Assembly: GCF_003696285.1 (NCBI RefSeq)
Contig: NZ_RFFL01000018.1
Location: 1 to 64,000 of the forward strand
Length of the DNA stretch: 64,000 nt
Direction of reading: 5' to 3'
Source: Stutzerimonas nitrititolerans
Lineage (GTDB): Bacteria > Pseudomonadota > Gammaproteobacteria > Pseudomonadales > Pseudomonadaceae
Position 1 is the first letter of the stretch, and the number at the start of each line of letters is the position of its first letter. A model generated the notes under the pieces. It saw only the letters and a list, made by a program, of their open reading frames with translations. It was not told the origin of the DNA and searched no databases. This document shows, piece by piece, positions 18,970 through 27,730 of the stretch. Position numbers and translations under genes: made by a program.

Positions 18970-21030
18970 TTAGAACGCCTGGGTCAGCGAGAAGATGAAG
19001 CGTCGGCCGTCCAGGTTGTAGGCGTACTCACCATCCGTGGTCACTTCCTTGTTGCCAAGGTTGTAGACGCCTGCCTTTAAGGTCAGGTTGTTCGTCGCTT
19101 TGAAGGCTACGCCAGCGTCGACGAAGCTGTATGCCGGATAGCGGAAACCGTTGGTGTTGGAGCCGCTGGTACCGGTCTGCCAGCGGCCGGAGGTCTTGCC
19201 ACGGTAGTTGTACTGGGTCCAGACGTTGATCCGGTCGGTGGCCTGCCAGTCAAGCGAGGCGTTGAACATGTGCTTGGCAATATCGTTGAGCGGCTTGCCC
19301 TTGAAGTCGCCGGACTTCTGCTCGGTCTCGGTGTAGGTGTAGCTGTGGCGATAGGTCAGGTTGTCGAGCAGGCGGTAGTCCAGGGTCCACTCGATGCCGC
19401 GCAGCTCCGCCTCGTCCACGTTCTCGTAGGCGGTGTAGCCGAAGCGATGACCTGGGTACGTCGTACCGTTGTAAACACATGGAACGCTCTCGGTGGGGTC
19501 CTGAGGGCAAACCCGGCCGGTACGGTTGATCTTGTCCTCGTAATCGATCACGTAGGCGGTCAGGGTGGTGAGCAGCCCCAGATCCTGTTCTTCGTAGGCG
19601 ATGCCGATCTCGCGGTTCACACTGGTTTCAGGCGTCAGGTCGGGGTTGCCGATGATCACGCCGCCCATGGAGGTGGAGCCGAAGTCCGTGGCGCTGGAAC
19701 GCAGGTCAGGTGCCTTGTAGCCCGTGGTGACGCCGCCCTTGACTGTGAAGTTGTCGTTCAGGTGATAGACGCCATAGACCTTGGGGCTGAACTGGCTGCC
19801 AAAGGCCTGGTTGTCGTCGAGACGCCCGCTCAGGGTCAGGATGAAGCTGTCGGTCACGTTCCAGTTGTCTTCGAGGAAGATCGAGTTCTGATAACGGTTC
19901 ATCTCGACGGTGGCGTTGGCGTCAGGAACGACGGGCTCGCGGAGGCCATTGGAGTTGTGTTCCAGGTTTTCGTACTTGTGGGTCAGGCCGCCGGTGATGG
20001 CGTGGGAGCCGATGAAGTAGGTCGCCTGGGTATTGGCGGTGATTACCTCGTACTCGATGCCCTTGCCGGTCTCGGGGTTCAGCGTGGTGGCATTTTCAGA
20101 GTGGTCATAGTTGACGTAGGACTTCAGCAGAAGGCTGTCGTAGTTGCCTTCATGTTCGATGAAGTAGTTCTTCTTGATGGACTCGTTGTAGGTCGGGTCG
20201 TCAGTCTCGAGCAGGCTTCTGCCCGGATTCTTCCAACGTTCCTGCTTGGTATAGCTATGGCCGAGCGTCAGATTGTTTTGCTCGTTGATATTCCAGGACA
20301 GCTTTCCGCCAGCATTACGCTTTTCGTATTTGGGATCGGTGGCTGCAGCGTCACTTCCGCCTACGAAGTTGCTCTCGTCCTGATCGTGGTAGGCACCGGT
20401 CAGCTGCAGGCCCAGGACATCCTCGATCAGCGGTACGTTGAGGTAGGCACTGGTTTGCCAGGTATCTTCATTGAGCTCGTTGGACTTGGACGGCACCGTG
20501 TATTCGGTGGTGACGCTGCCGCTCAGCTCGTTCGACACCTTCTTGGTGATGATATTGATCACGCCGCCCATGGCATCGGAGCCGTACAGGGCCGATGCTG
20601 GGCCGCGGATGACCTCGATGCGCTCGATGGACTCGAGCGGCGGGAGGAAGTTGATAGGGGTGCCCTGCTGAGAGCCCCTCTCGGAAAACGCATCGTTACC
20701 CTGAGCGGGGCGACCGTCGATGAGGAAGAGGGTGTAAGCCGAAGTCATGCCCCGGACCATGATCGACTGTTCAACGCCGCCGCCAGCAATCTGCACGCCC
20801 GCCACGTTCTTCAACGCATCGGTAATGTCGGTATAGGAACGCTTCTTCAGCTCCTCGGCCGTGATGACGGAGATCGTGGCTGGCGCATCCTTGATGTTCT
20901 GCTCGAAGCCCGACGCACTGACCACGGTGGTCGGCTGCAGCTCGAGCGCATCCTGGGCATGGGCCAGGCCGCTCATGGACGCGGCTACGGCTACTGCACA
21001 AGCCAGTCTGTTTCGTTTGAGCATGACCAT
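18970..21030 (-). CDS. TonB-dependent outer-membrane receptor, catecholate-siderophore type (CirA/FepA-like)
   Basis: The 686-residue protein has a signal peptide (to about AHAQDA), a TonB-box-like TTVVSAS, and a plug domain with IRGPASALYGSDAMGGVINIITKK. A 22-strand barrel follows, ending in FSLTQAF with the required terminal Phe. The start MVMLKRNRL is preceded by AGGGAG at 8 bases. It is governed by the two-component genes directly upstream, an arrangement known for the enterobactin receptors PfeA (with PfeRS) and PirA (with PirRS) of P. aeruginosa. The ligand is probably a catecholate or its breakdown product, inferred from similarity and context. Confidence 0.92.
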   Translation of the reverse strand: MVMLKRNRLACAVAVAASMSGLAHAQDALELQPTTVVSASGFEQNIKDAPATISVITAEELKKRSYTDITDALKNVAGVQIAGGGVEQSIMVRGMTSAYTLFLIDGRPAQGNDAFSERGSQQGTPINFLPPLESIERIEVIRGPASALYGSDAMGGVINIITKKVSNELSGSVTTEYTVPSKSNELNEDTWQTSAYLNVPLIEDVLGLQLTGAYHDQDESNFVGGSDAAATDPKYEKRNAGGKLSWNINEQNNLTLGHSYTKQERWKNPGRSLLETDDPTYNESIKKNYFIEHEGNYDSLLLKSYVNYDHSENATTLNPETGKGIEYEVITANTQATYFIGSHAITGGLTHKYENLEHNSNGLREPVVPDANATVEMNRYQNSIFLEDNWNVTDSFILTLSGRLDDNQAFGSQFSPKVYGVYHLNDNFTVKGGVTTGYKAPDLRSSATDFGSTSMGGVIIGNPDLTPETSVNREIGIAYEEQDLGLLTTLTAYVIDYEDKINRTGRVCPQDPTESVPCVYNGTTYPGHRFGYTAYENVDEAELRGIEWTLDYRLLDNLTYRHSYTYTETEQKSGDFKGKPLNDIAKHMFNASLDWQATDRINVWTQYNYRGKTSGRWQTGTSGSNTNGFRYPAYSFVDAGVAFKATNNLTLKAGVYNLGNKEVTTDGEYAYNLDGRRFIFSLTQAF

Positions 21031-21150
21031 CACAACAACTCCCTGAGAATCATCACGCATCATTGTTTTCAGCGTCCGGATAAACCGATGCCGACGCGGC
21101 TGGGCACAGGTAGGGCTGTGCCGATCAGGCGTGAATGCTATGTATTCTCA

Positions 21151-21175
21151 TTTGTGAGTAAAGATCATTTACAAA
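21151..21175 (-). promoter_or_regulatory. Inverted repeat in the receptor promoter region, candidate operator
   Basis: TTTGT (21151-21155) and ACAAA (21171-21175) flank an inner palindrome GTAAA-GATCA-TTTAC (21158-21172). It lies about 120 bp ahead of the receptor start and ends at the sensor-kinase stop codon. It is the most symmetrical sequence in this gap and a fair candidate for binding of the neighbouring response regulator. Confidence 0.4.
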
Positions 21176-22507
21176 CTATACATCTTGTAACCGAATGGTC
21201 ACCCGCAGCCCCTTGTGGCCATTTTCCGCCCAGATCCGCCCACCCTGCATGCGCACCATGCCGTGGGCGATGGCCAGGCCCAGGCCGAAACCGTCGCCCC
21301 CCGGACGGGCGGCGCTGAGGCGGGAGAAGGGGCGAAAGATCACCTGCAGGTCGTTTTCCGCCACGCCGGACCCCTGGTCTTCGATACTCAGGTTCCACCA
21401 GCCCTCCGAGCGCCTGGCCGTCAGGCAGACGATGCCCTGTTCGGGAGAATGACGAATGGCGTTGCGCAGCACGTTCTCCATGGCCTGGGCCAGCGCATTG
21501 AGGTTGCCGAGTACCTGGCAGCCCTCCGGCAGTTCCGAACGGATGCGCTCGCGTGGCCAGCCCGATTCGAAGCAGGCGTCCTCGCAAAGCACCTCCCACA
21601 GCGCTTCGATGTCCACCGGCTGACACTCGAAGCGGGGCTGCTCGCTGTCCAGCCAGGCCAGTTCCAAGGTGTTGTGCGCCAACTGCTGCATGCTGCCCAC
21701 CTCGCGTTCCACCCGGTCGCGCAGCTCTTCACCCTGTAGTTCGCTTTCGCAGGCGACCCGCAGGCGGCTCAATGGCGTGCGCAGCTCGTGGGACAGGTCG
21801 CGCAACAGCTGCTGTTGTTGGGCGATGACGTCGCGCAGGCGCTGCGTGAGGTATTCGAGCGACCGCCCCAGCTCGCCCAGTTCGTCGCGGCGCCGAGCGA
21901 TCGATGGCGGTATCAGCGTATCGAGCTCATTGCCGCGCAGGGCGTTGGCCTGTCGGCGCAGGCGTTCCAGCGGTGAAATCAGCAGGGAGTAGAGCAGCCA
22001 GCAGAACAGCACCGACAACACGACAGGCAGCAGGTACACGGCCAGCAAGGTCAGCACCGTGTGGTTGCGCCAGGGCCGCAGGCGTTCGGGTAGGCGCATG
22101 ATCAGCTGGTCACCCGTCTCGCCCAGGGGTACGGAAATCAGTGGCAGGCGCTCGCCACGGCGGCTCATCGGCCAGTCGTGGTGGCGCACGAAGGTCAGCA
22201 GCTGGCGCTCGTCGTCGCTGAGCCTCTGGCTGCCTTGCGGATGCAGGTTGCGATCCACCACGACCGCCCAGCTGTCTTCCTTGCGTCGCAGCTCCGTCAG
22301 CCATCGGTCCAGCACCTGCGGGCCTTGACGCAGGGCAGCGCCGGCTTCGGCGGCATAGTCTTCGAGAATGGTGCGAGCGTCCTCGGAGAGGTACGAGGTG
22401 CGGTGGTCGATCTGTTTGCCGATGTAGTCCGCGGCCCAGATCATCGCCAGGCAGAAGCCGGCAACCAGAACGACCAGACGCCAGAATATCGAGTGGCGAC
22501 CAGGCAT
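21176..22507 (-). CDS. Sensor histidine kinase of the iron operon (PfeS/PirS-like)
   Basis: The 443-residue kinase begins MPGRHSIFWRLVVLVAGFCLAMIW, a membrane anchor. It has a periplasmic segment of about 130 residues, a second helix (TLLAVYLLPVVLSVLFCWLLYSLL), a HAMP region, the H-box LSHELRTPLSRL, N-box NVLRNAIRHS, G1 EDQGSGV and G2 DGFGLGLAIAHG. The start is fixed by a TGATG overlap with the response regulator gene. Its position before a siderophore receptor suggests it senses the iron-loaded ligand in the periplasm. Confidence 0.9.
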   Translation of the reverse strand: MPGRHSIFWRLVVLVAGFCLAMIWAADYIGKQIDHRTSYLSEDARTILEDYAAEAGAALRQGPQVLDRWLTELRRKEDSWAVVVDRNLHPQGSQRLSDDERQLLTFVRHHDWPMSRRGERLPLISVPLGETGDQLIMRLPERLRPWRNHTVLTLLAVYLLPVVLSVLFCWLLYSLLISPLERLRRQANALRGNELDTLIPPSIARRRDELGELGRSLEYLTQRLRDVIAQQQQLLRDLSHELRTPLSRLRVACESELQGEELRDRVEREVGSMQQLAHNTLELAWLDSEQPRFECQPVDIEALWEVLCEDACFESGWPRERIRSELPEGCQVLGNLNALAQAMENVLRNAIRHSPEQGIVCLTARRSEGWWNLSIEDQGSGVAENDLQVIFRPFSRLSAARPGGDGFGLGLAIAHGMVRMQGGRIWAENGHKGLRVTIRLQDV

Positions 22508-23208
22508 CAGCTCTCCTGCCTGCTCAGCAGATAGCCCTTGCCCCATACGGCCTCGACGCGCAGACCGGTGATCTTCGCGCGCGTCAGCTTGCGGCGGATA
22601 TTGCTGATGTGCATGTCCAGACTGCGGTCATGCTGCGAATAGCCGCGATGCAGCACCTGCTGGTAGAGGAAGGGCTTACTGAGCACTTCTTCCGCCGAGC
22701 TGTAGAGCAGCTTCAGCAGGCGGTACTCGGTCGCGGTGAATCCGACCCAGTGGCCTTCATGTTCGAGATCGCAGCGGCCATCGTCGAAGCGCAGCGGGTC
22801 GTCGTTCGCTGCGGCGGGTGCCGGTCGTTCATAGGCGACGCGACGCAGGATGGCCGCGATGCGGACCTGCAATTCCGCGATGCTGAAGGGCTTGGGCAGG
22901 TAGTCATCGGCGCCGCAGTCGAAGCCCTGGATACGGTGGGCTTCGCCACCCAGCGCGGACATCATCAGCACCGGCGTGCGGCGCTTGTCGCGCAAGCGAG
23001 TGAGCAGCTCCATGCCTCCCAGGCCGGGCAACAGCACGTCCAGCAGGATCAGGTCGTAATCGGCTTGGTGCGCCAGCGCCAGCCCGGTTCCGCCATCGTC
23101 GGCGAGGGTGACCTGGAAGCCGCGGCTTTCCAGTGACGTCTTGAGGTGCGCGCCCAGGATAGGGTCGTCTTCGATGGCCAGAATCTGTTGGCCGGAACAG
23201 AACTGCAT
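22507..23208 (-). CDS. OmpR-type response regulator of the iron operon (PfeR/PirR-like)
   Basis: The 233-residue regulator has a receiver domain with AIEDDP, phospho-acceptor Asp in LILLDVLLPG and Lys in LPKPFSI. A winged-helix DNA-binding domain ends VWGKGYLL. The start is the ATG at 23208; a longer frame would need TTG at 23229. It is first in the leftward operon and has a good -10 box upstream. It likely activates the receptor gene when its partner kinase detects the ligand. Confidence 0.9.
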   Translation of the reverse strand: MQFCSGQQILAIEDDPILGAHLKTSLESRGFQVTLADDGGTGLALAHQADYDLILLDVLLPGLGGMELLTRLRDKRRTPVLMMSALGGEAHRIQGFDCGADDYLPKPFSIAELQVRIAAILRRVAYERPAPAAANDDPLRFDDGRCDLEHEGHWVGFTATEYRLLKLLYSSAEEVLSKPFLYQQVLHRGYSQHDRSLDMHISNIRRKLTRAKITGLRVEAVWGKGYLLSRQES

Positions 23209-23238
23209 GGGAATGATGCTCTGATGCAAACGCGAATG

Positions 23239-23244
23239 ATTATA
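23239..23244 (-). promoter_or_regulatory. -10 box of the response regulator gene
   Basis: A perfect TATAAT on the minus strand lies 31 bp ahead of the regulator start. The -35 match is weak (CTGACG with 19-bp spacing), which would suit a regulated promoter. Confidence 0.5.
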
Positions 23245-23367
23245 GCGTTTCGTTGTGTCGCTGCGTCAGGGGGCGCTATCGGGTTTCTCGCTCCGCGAGA
23301 GACAGGGGCTGGTACCTCGCTAGTGCTATCAATATCAATCGCTTATGATCCGCCGCCGAGTGGGAGG

Positions 23368-23416
23368 CCGAGCGAGGCGTTTCGACCGTAGCTGGCTCCG
23401 GGGACGCTCGCTTCGG
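23368..23416 (+). other. Potential structured leader upstream of mtnA
   Basis: CCGAGCGAGGCGT (23368-23380) and ACGCTCGCTTCGG (23404-23416) can pair with one bulge on each side. They are followed at 23422-23432 by GGGCTTTTTGT, a T-rich stretch that could end transcription. The gap 23209-23523 contains no gene I can support. The structure may be a terminator, an attenuator for mtnA or a repeat; I do not recognise it as a known riboswitch. Confidence 0.35.
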
Positions 23417-23523
23417 TAAGGCTGGGCTTTTTGTTGCGTGAATGCTGGTCCGCGTAGCGGTGGTGCGAGTACGTGCACCGGCGATGCCGCAATCAATGTC
23501 ATATCGGAAGAAGAGGGAGTCGC

Positions 23524-24600
23524 ATGCGCGAGCGCTTGCTGGCGACGGAGAAAGTGAAAGCCATCGATTGGCGTGACGCTCGACTGTATCTGCTGGATCA
23601 GCGCAGGCTTCCGGCGGAAGAGGTCTGGCATGCGTGCGAATCCGCCACCGAGGTCGCACAGGCGATCCGCGCCATGGTCGTGCGTGGCGCCTCGGCGATC
23701 GGCATCAGCGCGGCCTACGGTCTGGTGCTCGGCTTGAAGGCCCGGTTGGCTGAAGGTGACGACTGGCGAGCAGCGCTGGAAGCGGATTTCGAGGTGCTGG
23801 CCGCCTCCCGGCCAACCGCTGCGAACCTGTTCTGGGCGCTCGAGCAGATGCGCGAGCGGCTGGGGCGACTCAAGCCGGGCGAGGCGCCGCTGGCGGCGCT
23901 GGAAGCCCAGGCAATCTCGATTCACCAGAGCGATCGCGAAGCCAACCTGACCATGGCGCAATTCGGTGTGGAGCTGATTCGCCGCTATCAGGGCAATCCA
24001 CAGAATCTGCTGACCCATGGCAATGCCGGCGCGCTGGCCACCGGCGGTTTCGGCACCGCGCTGGGCGTCATCCGCGCCGCGCATCTGGAAGGGCTGGTCG
24101 AGTGCGTCTACGTCAACGAGACAAGGCCCTGGTTGCAGGGCTCGCGTCTGACGGCCTGGGAGCTGGCCGGCGAAGAGGTGCCGGTCAGGCTCGGCGCGGA
24201 CTCGGCGGTGGCCCATCTGATGAAAGAGCGAGGCATCACCTGGGTCGTCGTGGGCGCCGACCGGGTCGCTGCCAACGGCGATGTGGCCAGCAAGATAGGC
24301 ACTTACCAGCTGGCCGTGCTCGCCATGCACCACGGTGTGCGCTTCATGGTCGTGGCCTCGACTTCGTCCATCGACATGACGCTGGAAACGGGTGATGACA
24401 TCCCGCTCGAGGAGCGTGCCGGCAGCGAGCTGCTGGAAGTCGATGGTCGGCGCTTTGCGGCGGATGTCGAGGTATTCAATCCGGTGTTCGATGTGACGCC
24501 GGCCGACTTGATCGATGCCATCGTCACAGAGAGGGGAGTCGTCGACCGCCCCGGAGCGGCGAAGCTGGCGGCGCTGATGAGCCCCAAGAGGCTGCATTAG
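23524..24600 (+). CDS. mtnA: MtnA-family methylthioribose-1-phosphate isomerase, catalytic Cys replaced by Gly
   Basis: MtnA turns methylthioribose 1-phosphate into methylthioribulose 1-phosphate in methionine salvage. The 358-residue protein is full length and matches the family throughout, with [22 protein letters not shown] holding the catalytic Asp. The usual LTHCNAG/TG motif reads [13 protein letters not shown]: Gly166 (codon GGC at 24019-24021) replaces the catalytic Cys, one base away from TGC. The RGAPAIG motif reads RGASAIG. The enzyme may be inactive or changed in function. The start ATG at 23524 follows AGAGGGAG. The stop TAG is also the first base triplet of a repeat. As in other Pseudomonas, gyrA follows. 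Confidence 0.88.
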   Translation: MRERLLATEKVKAIDWRDARLYLLDQRRLPAEEVWHACESATEVAQAIRAMVVRGASAIGISAAYGLVLGLKARLAEGDDWRAALEADFEVLAASRPTAANLFWALEQMRERLGRLKPGEAPLAALEAQAISIHQSDREANLTMAQFGVELIRRYQGNPQNLLTHGNAGALATGGFGTALGVIRAAHLEGLVECVYVNETRPWLQGSRLTAWELAGEEVPVRLGADSAVAHLMKERGITWVVVGADRVAANGDVASKIGTYQLAVLAMHHGVRFMVVASTSSIDMTLETGDDIPLEERAGSELLEVDGRRFAADVEVFNPVFDVTPADLIDAIVTERGVVDRPGAAKLAALMSPKRLH

Positions 24601-24647
24601 GGTCTGTTGCCGTTTCGTGCGCTCGCGACGCAACGGCAACAGACCCT
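24598..24647 (+). repeat. Stop-codon repeat, copy 1 (after mtnA)
   Basis: Perfect 16-bp inverted arms (24599-24614 and 24632-24647) start within the mtnA TAG stop. The first bases are TAGGGTCTGTTGCCGTTTCG. The 17-base centre is GC-rich. This is the shortest copy of the family also seen at 36043, 37782 and 59044. Confidence 0.9.
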
Positions 24648-24787
24648 GGTAACGAAGAAACGAAAGAAACGGCCGGAAGGCTGACGAGCGAGCGCTTTCC
24701 TTCCTCCGGCCCCAGCGGCATGCCGCCTTGTGATAACATTCCGCGCTTAATCGCAGGACCCTGCTGACTATAAGGAACCAGGCTTCC

Positions 24788-27598
24788 ATGGGCGAACTGG
24801 CCAAAGAAATCCTCCCGGTCAATATCGAAGACGAACTCAAGCAGTCCTATCTCGACTACGCCATGAGCGTAATCGTCGGACGGGCGCTGCCGGATGCGCG
24901 AGACGGCTTGAAACCCGTGCATCGCCGTGTGCTGTTTGCCATGAGCGAACTGGGTAACGACTGGAACAAGCCGTACAAGAAATCGGCCCGTGTCGTGGGT
25001 GACGTGATCGGTAAATACCACCCTCACGGCGACTTGGCGGTTTACGACACCATCGTCCGCATGGCCCAGCCATTCTCGCTGCGCTACCTGCTGGTCGACG
25101 GCCAGGGCAACTTCGGTTCGGTCGATGGCGACAGCGCCGCGGCCATGCGTTACACCGAAGTGCGCATGGCCAGGCTGGCCCATGAGCTGCTGGCCGACCT
25201 GCACAAGGAAACCGTGGACTGGGTGCCGAACTACGACGGTACCGAGCAGATTCCGGCGGTCATGCCGACCAAGATTCCGAACCTGCTGGTCAACGGCTCC
25301 AGCGGGATCGCCGTGGGCATGGCGACCAACATCCCGCCACACAACCTGGGTGAGGTGATCGACGGTTGCCTGGCGCTGATCGCCAACCCCGATATCAGCA
25401 TCGATGAGCTGATGACTCATATCCCCGGTCCGGATTTCCCGACTGCAGGCATCATCAATGGTCGCGCCGGCATCATCGAGGCCTACCGCACCGGCCGTGG
25501 CCGCATCTACATGCGCGCCCGCTCGACCATCGAAGACATCGACAAGGTCGGCGGTCGCCAGCAGATCGTCATCACCGAGCTGCCGTATCAGTTGAACAAG
25601 GCGCGGCTGATCGAGAAGATCGCCGAGCTGGTGAAAGAAAAGAAGATCGAAGGCATCACCGAGCTGCGCGACGAGTCGGACAAGGACGGCATGCGTGTCG
25701 TCATCGAGCTGCGTCGCGGCGAAGTGCCGGAGGTCATCCTCAACAACCTCTACGCTCAGACGCAGTTGCAGAGCGTATTCGGCATCAACGTGGTGGCACT
25801 GGTCGACGGTCAGCCGCGCACGCTTAACCTCAAGGAACTGCTGGAGGCCTTCGTTCGCCACCGCCGTGAGGTGGTGACGCGGCGTACGGTATTCGAGCTG
25901 CGCAAGGCGCGCGAGCGCGGCCATATCCTCGAGGGTCAGGCGGTTGCGCTGTCCAATATCGATCCGGTCATCGCGCTGATCAAGGCCTCGCCGACGCCCG
26001 CCGAAGCCAAGGATGCGCTGATCGCGACCGCCTGGGAGTCCAGTGCGGTGGAAGCGATGGTCGAGCGCGCCGGCGCCGATGCCTGCCGCCCGGAGGACCT
26101 CGATCCGCAGTACGGGCTGCGTGACGGCCGCTACTACCTGTCGCCGGAACAGGCCCAGGCCATTCTCGATCTGCGCCTGCACCGCCTGACCGGTCTCGAG
26201 CACGAGAAGCTGCTGAGCGAATATCAGGAAATCCTGACCCAGATCGGCGAGCTGATTCGTATCCTGACCAGTCCCGTGCGTCTGATGGAAGTCATCTGCG
26301 AGGAGCTGGAAGGCGTCAAGGCCGAGTTCGGCGATGCGCGCCGCACCGAGATCCTCGAAGCGCGTCTGGACCTGACGTTGGCCGACCTGATCACCGAAGA
26401 AGAACGCGTCGTCACCATTTCCCATGGCGGCTATGCCAAGTCGCAGCCCCTGGCGGCCTACCAGGCGCAGCGCCGCGGCGGCCGCGGCAAGGCGGCTACC
26501 GGCGTCAAGGAAGAGGATTACGTCGAGCACCTGCTGGTCGCCAACAGCCATACCACGCTGCTGCTGTTCTCCAGCAAGGGCAAGGTGTACTGGCTCAAGA
26601 CCTACGAAATTCCCGAAGCCTCGCGCGCCTCGCGTGGACGCCCACTGGTAAACCTGTTGCCGTTGGATGACGGCGAGAGCATCACCGCCATGCTTCAGGT
26701 CGATCTGGAGGCCCTGCGCAAACAGGCGCCCCATGATGACGAGGAGCTGGATGACGCTGACGGCCAGGTCATCGAGCACGACGAAATCGATGATGTCGAT
26801 GGTGACGATGCCGACGGCGATGAAAAGGATGAGCCGACCGGCGCCTATATCTTCATGGCCACGGCCAAGGGAACCGTCAAGAAGACCCCGCTGGTGCAAT
26901 TCAGCCGGCCGCGCAGCTCCGGCCTGATCGCATTGAGGCTGGAGGAGGGCGATACCCTGATCGCCGCAGCCGTGACCGATGGCGCCCAGGAAGTGATGAT
27001 GTTCTCCGACGGCGGCAAGGTCATTCGCTTCAAGGAAAGCAAGGTGCGCATGATGGGTCGTACGGCTCGCGGTGTGCGCGGCATGCGCCTGCCGGAGGGG
27101 CAGCGCATCATCTCCATGCTGATCCCCGAGCCGGGCGCGCAGATTCTTACCGCTTCGGTGCGTGGCTACGGCAAGCGCACGGCGATGGAGGAGTTCCCGC
27201 GGCGCGGGCGTGGCGGTCAGGGCGTGATCGCCATGGTCACCAACGAACGCAACGGCGCGCTGGTAGGCGCGGTACAGGTGCTGGAAGGCGAGGAGATCAT
27301 GCTGATTTCCGACCAGGGCACGCTGGTTCGTACCCGCGTCGACGAGGTGTCCTCGCTGGGGCGCAATACCCAGGGCGTGACGCTGATCAAGCTGGGCAAG
27401 AACGAACACCTGGTCGGCCTCGAGCGCGTCCAGGAGCCTTCCGAAGAGGATGTGCTGGAAGACGTCGAAGCCAGCCTCGACGAAGAATCGCTGGAGAAGG
27501 AAATGCCGGTGGTCAGCACCGAGCCGGACGAGGATGAACTGCTCGGCGGCGGCGGTGACGTACCTCCGGATGTGGTGCCGACCGACGACCAGGAATGA
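24788..27598 (+). CDS. gyrA: DNA gyrase subunit A
   Basis: The 936-residue protein is the breakage-reunion subunit of gyrase, which adds negative supercoils. The N-terminal half has the [10 protein letters not shown] block with the catalytic Tyr. The C-terminal half has the GyrA box QRRGGRGK and beta-pinwheel repeats, an acidic insert (about residues 650-682) and an acidic tail. Position 83 is Leu (TTG at 25034-25036) in [10 protein letters not shown], where E. coli has Ser and P. aeruginosa Thr; Asp87 is kept. Leu83 is a known quinolone-resistance change in E. coli. An AAGGA site precedes the ATG, and an intrinsic terminator follows. Confidence 0.98.
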   Translation: MGELAKEILPVNIEDELKQSYLDYAMSVIVGRALPDARDGLKPVHRRVLFAMSELGNDWNKPYKKSARVVGDVIGKYHPHGDLAVYDTIVRMAQPFSLRYLLVDGQGNFGSVDGDSAAAMRYTEVRMARLAHELLADLHKETVDWVPNYDGTEQIPAVMPTKIPNLLVNGSSGIAVGMATNIPPHNLGEVIDGCLALIANPDISIDELMTHIPGPDFPTAGIINGRAGIIEAYRTGRGRIYMRARSTIEDIDKVGGRQQIVITELPYQLNKARLIEKIAELVKEKKIEGITELRDESDKDGMRVVIELRRGEVPEVILNNLYAQTQLQSVFGINVVALVDGQPRTLNLKELLEAFVRHRREVVTRRTVFELRKARERGHILEGQAVALSNIDPVIALIKASPTPAEAKDALIATAWESSAVEAMVERAGADACRPEDLDPQYGLRDGRYYLSPEQAQAILDLRLHRLTGLEHEKLLSEYQEILTQIGELIRILTSPVRLMEVICEELEGVKAEFGDARRTEILEARLDLTLADLITEEERVVTISHGGYAKSQPLAAYQAQRRGGRGKAATGVKEEDYVEHLLVANSHTTLLLFSSKGKVYWLKTYEIPEASRASRGRPLVNLLPLDDGESITAMLQVDLEALRKQAPHDDEELDDADGQVIEHDEIDDVDGDDADGDEKDEPTGAYIFMATAKGTVKKTPLVQFSRPRSSGLIALRLEEGDTLIAAAVTDGAQEVMMFSDGGKVIRFKESKVRMMGRTARGVRGMRLPEGQRIISMLIPEPGAQILTASVRGYGKRTAMEEFPRRGRGGQGVIAMVTNERNGALVGAVQVLEGEEIMLISDQGTLVRTRVDEVSSLGRNTQGVTLIKLGKNEHLVGLERVQEPSEEDVLEDVEASLDEESLEKEMPVVSTEPDEDELLGGGGDVPPDVVPTDDQE

Positions 27599-27605
27599 CC
27601 GAAGC

Positions 27606-27638
27606 CAGGCGTATCCGTTTTGCGGATGCGCCTGTTTT
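27606..27638 (+). terminator. Intrinsic terminator after gyrA
   Basis: Arms 27606-27617 and 27623-27634 pair with one T-G wobble around the loop TTTTG, followed by four T. A second short dyad, AAGCGCC/GGCGCTT at 27666-27685, lies in the serC leader. Confidence 0.75.
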
Positions 27639-27730
27639 CGGTTGAGGTGGCTGAGCCCTTAGACGAAGCGCCCGGCAAGGCGCTTGTACCCTTGCGGTGA
27701 ATCCGAGCAACGAGCATGAGAGAAACAGCA

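Noticed and set aside
24598..24647. Plain intrinsic terminator after mtnA
   Set aside because: The hairpin is strong but has no T-run, and its arms recur at three other loci, so it is better described as a repeat.
23335..24840. A 501-codon open frame opposite mtnA
   Set aside because: It runs across mtnA, a repeat and the gyrA leader with no recognisable domain.
24524..27409. A 961-codon open frame on the minus strand opposite gyrA
   Set aside because: It is a shadow of the gyrA frame caused by high GC and codon bias. It has no domain, ribosome site or plausible composition, while gyrA is certain.
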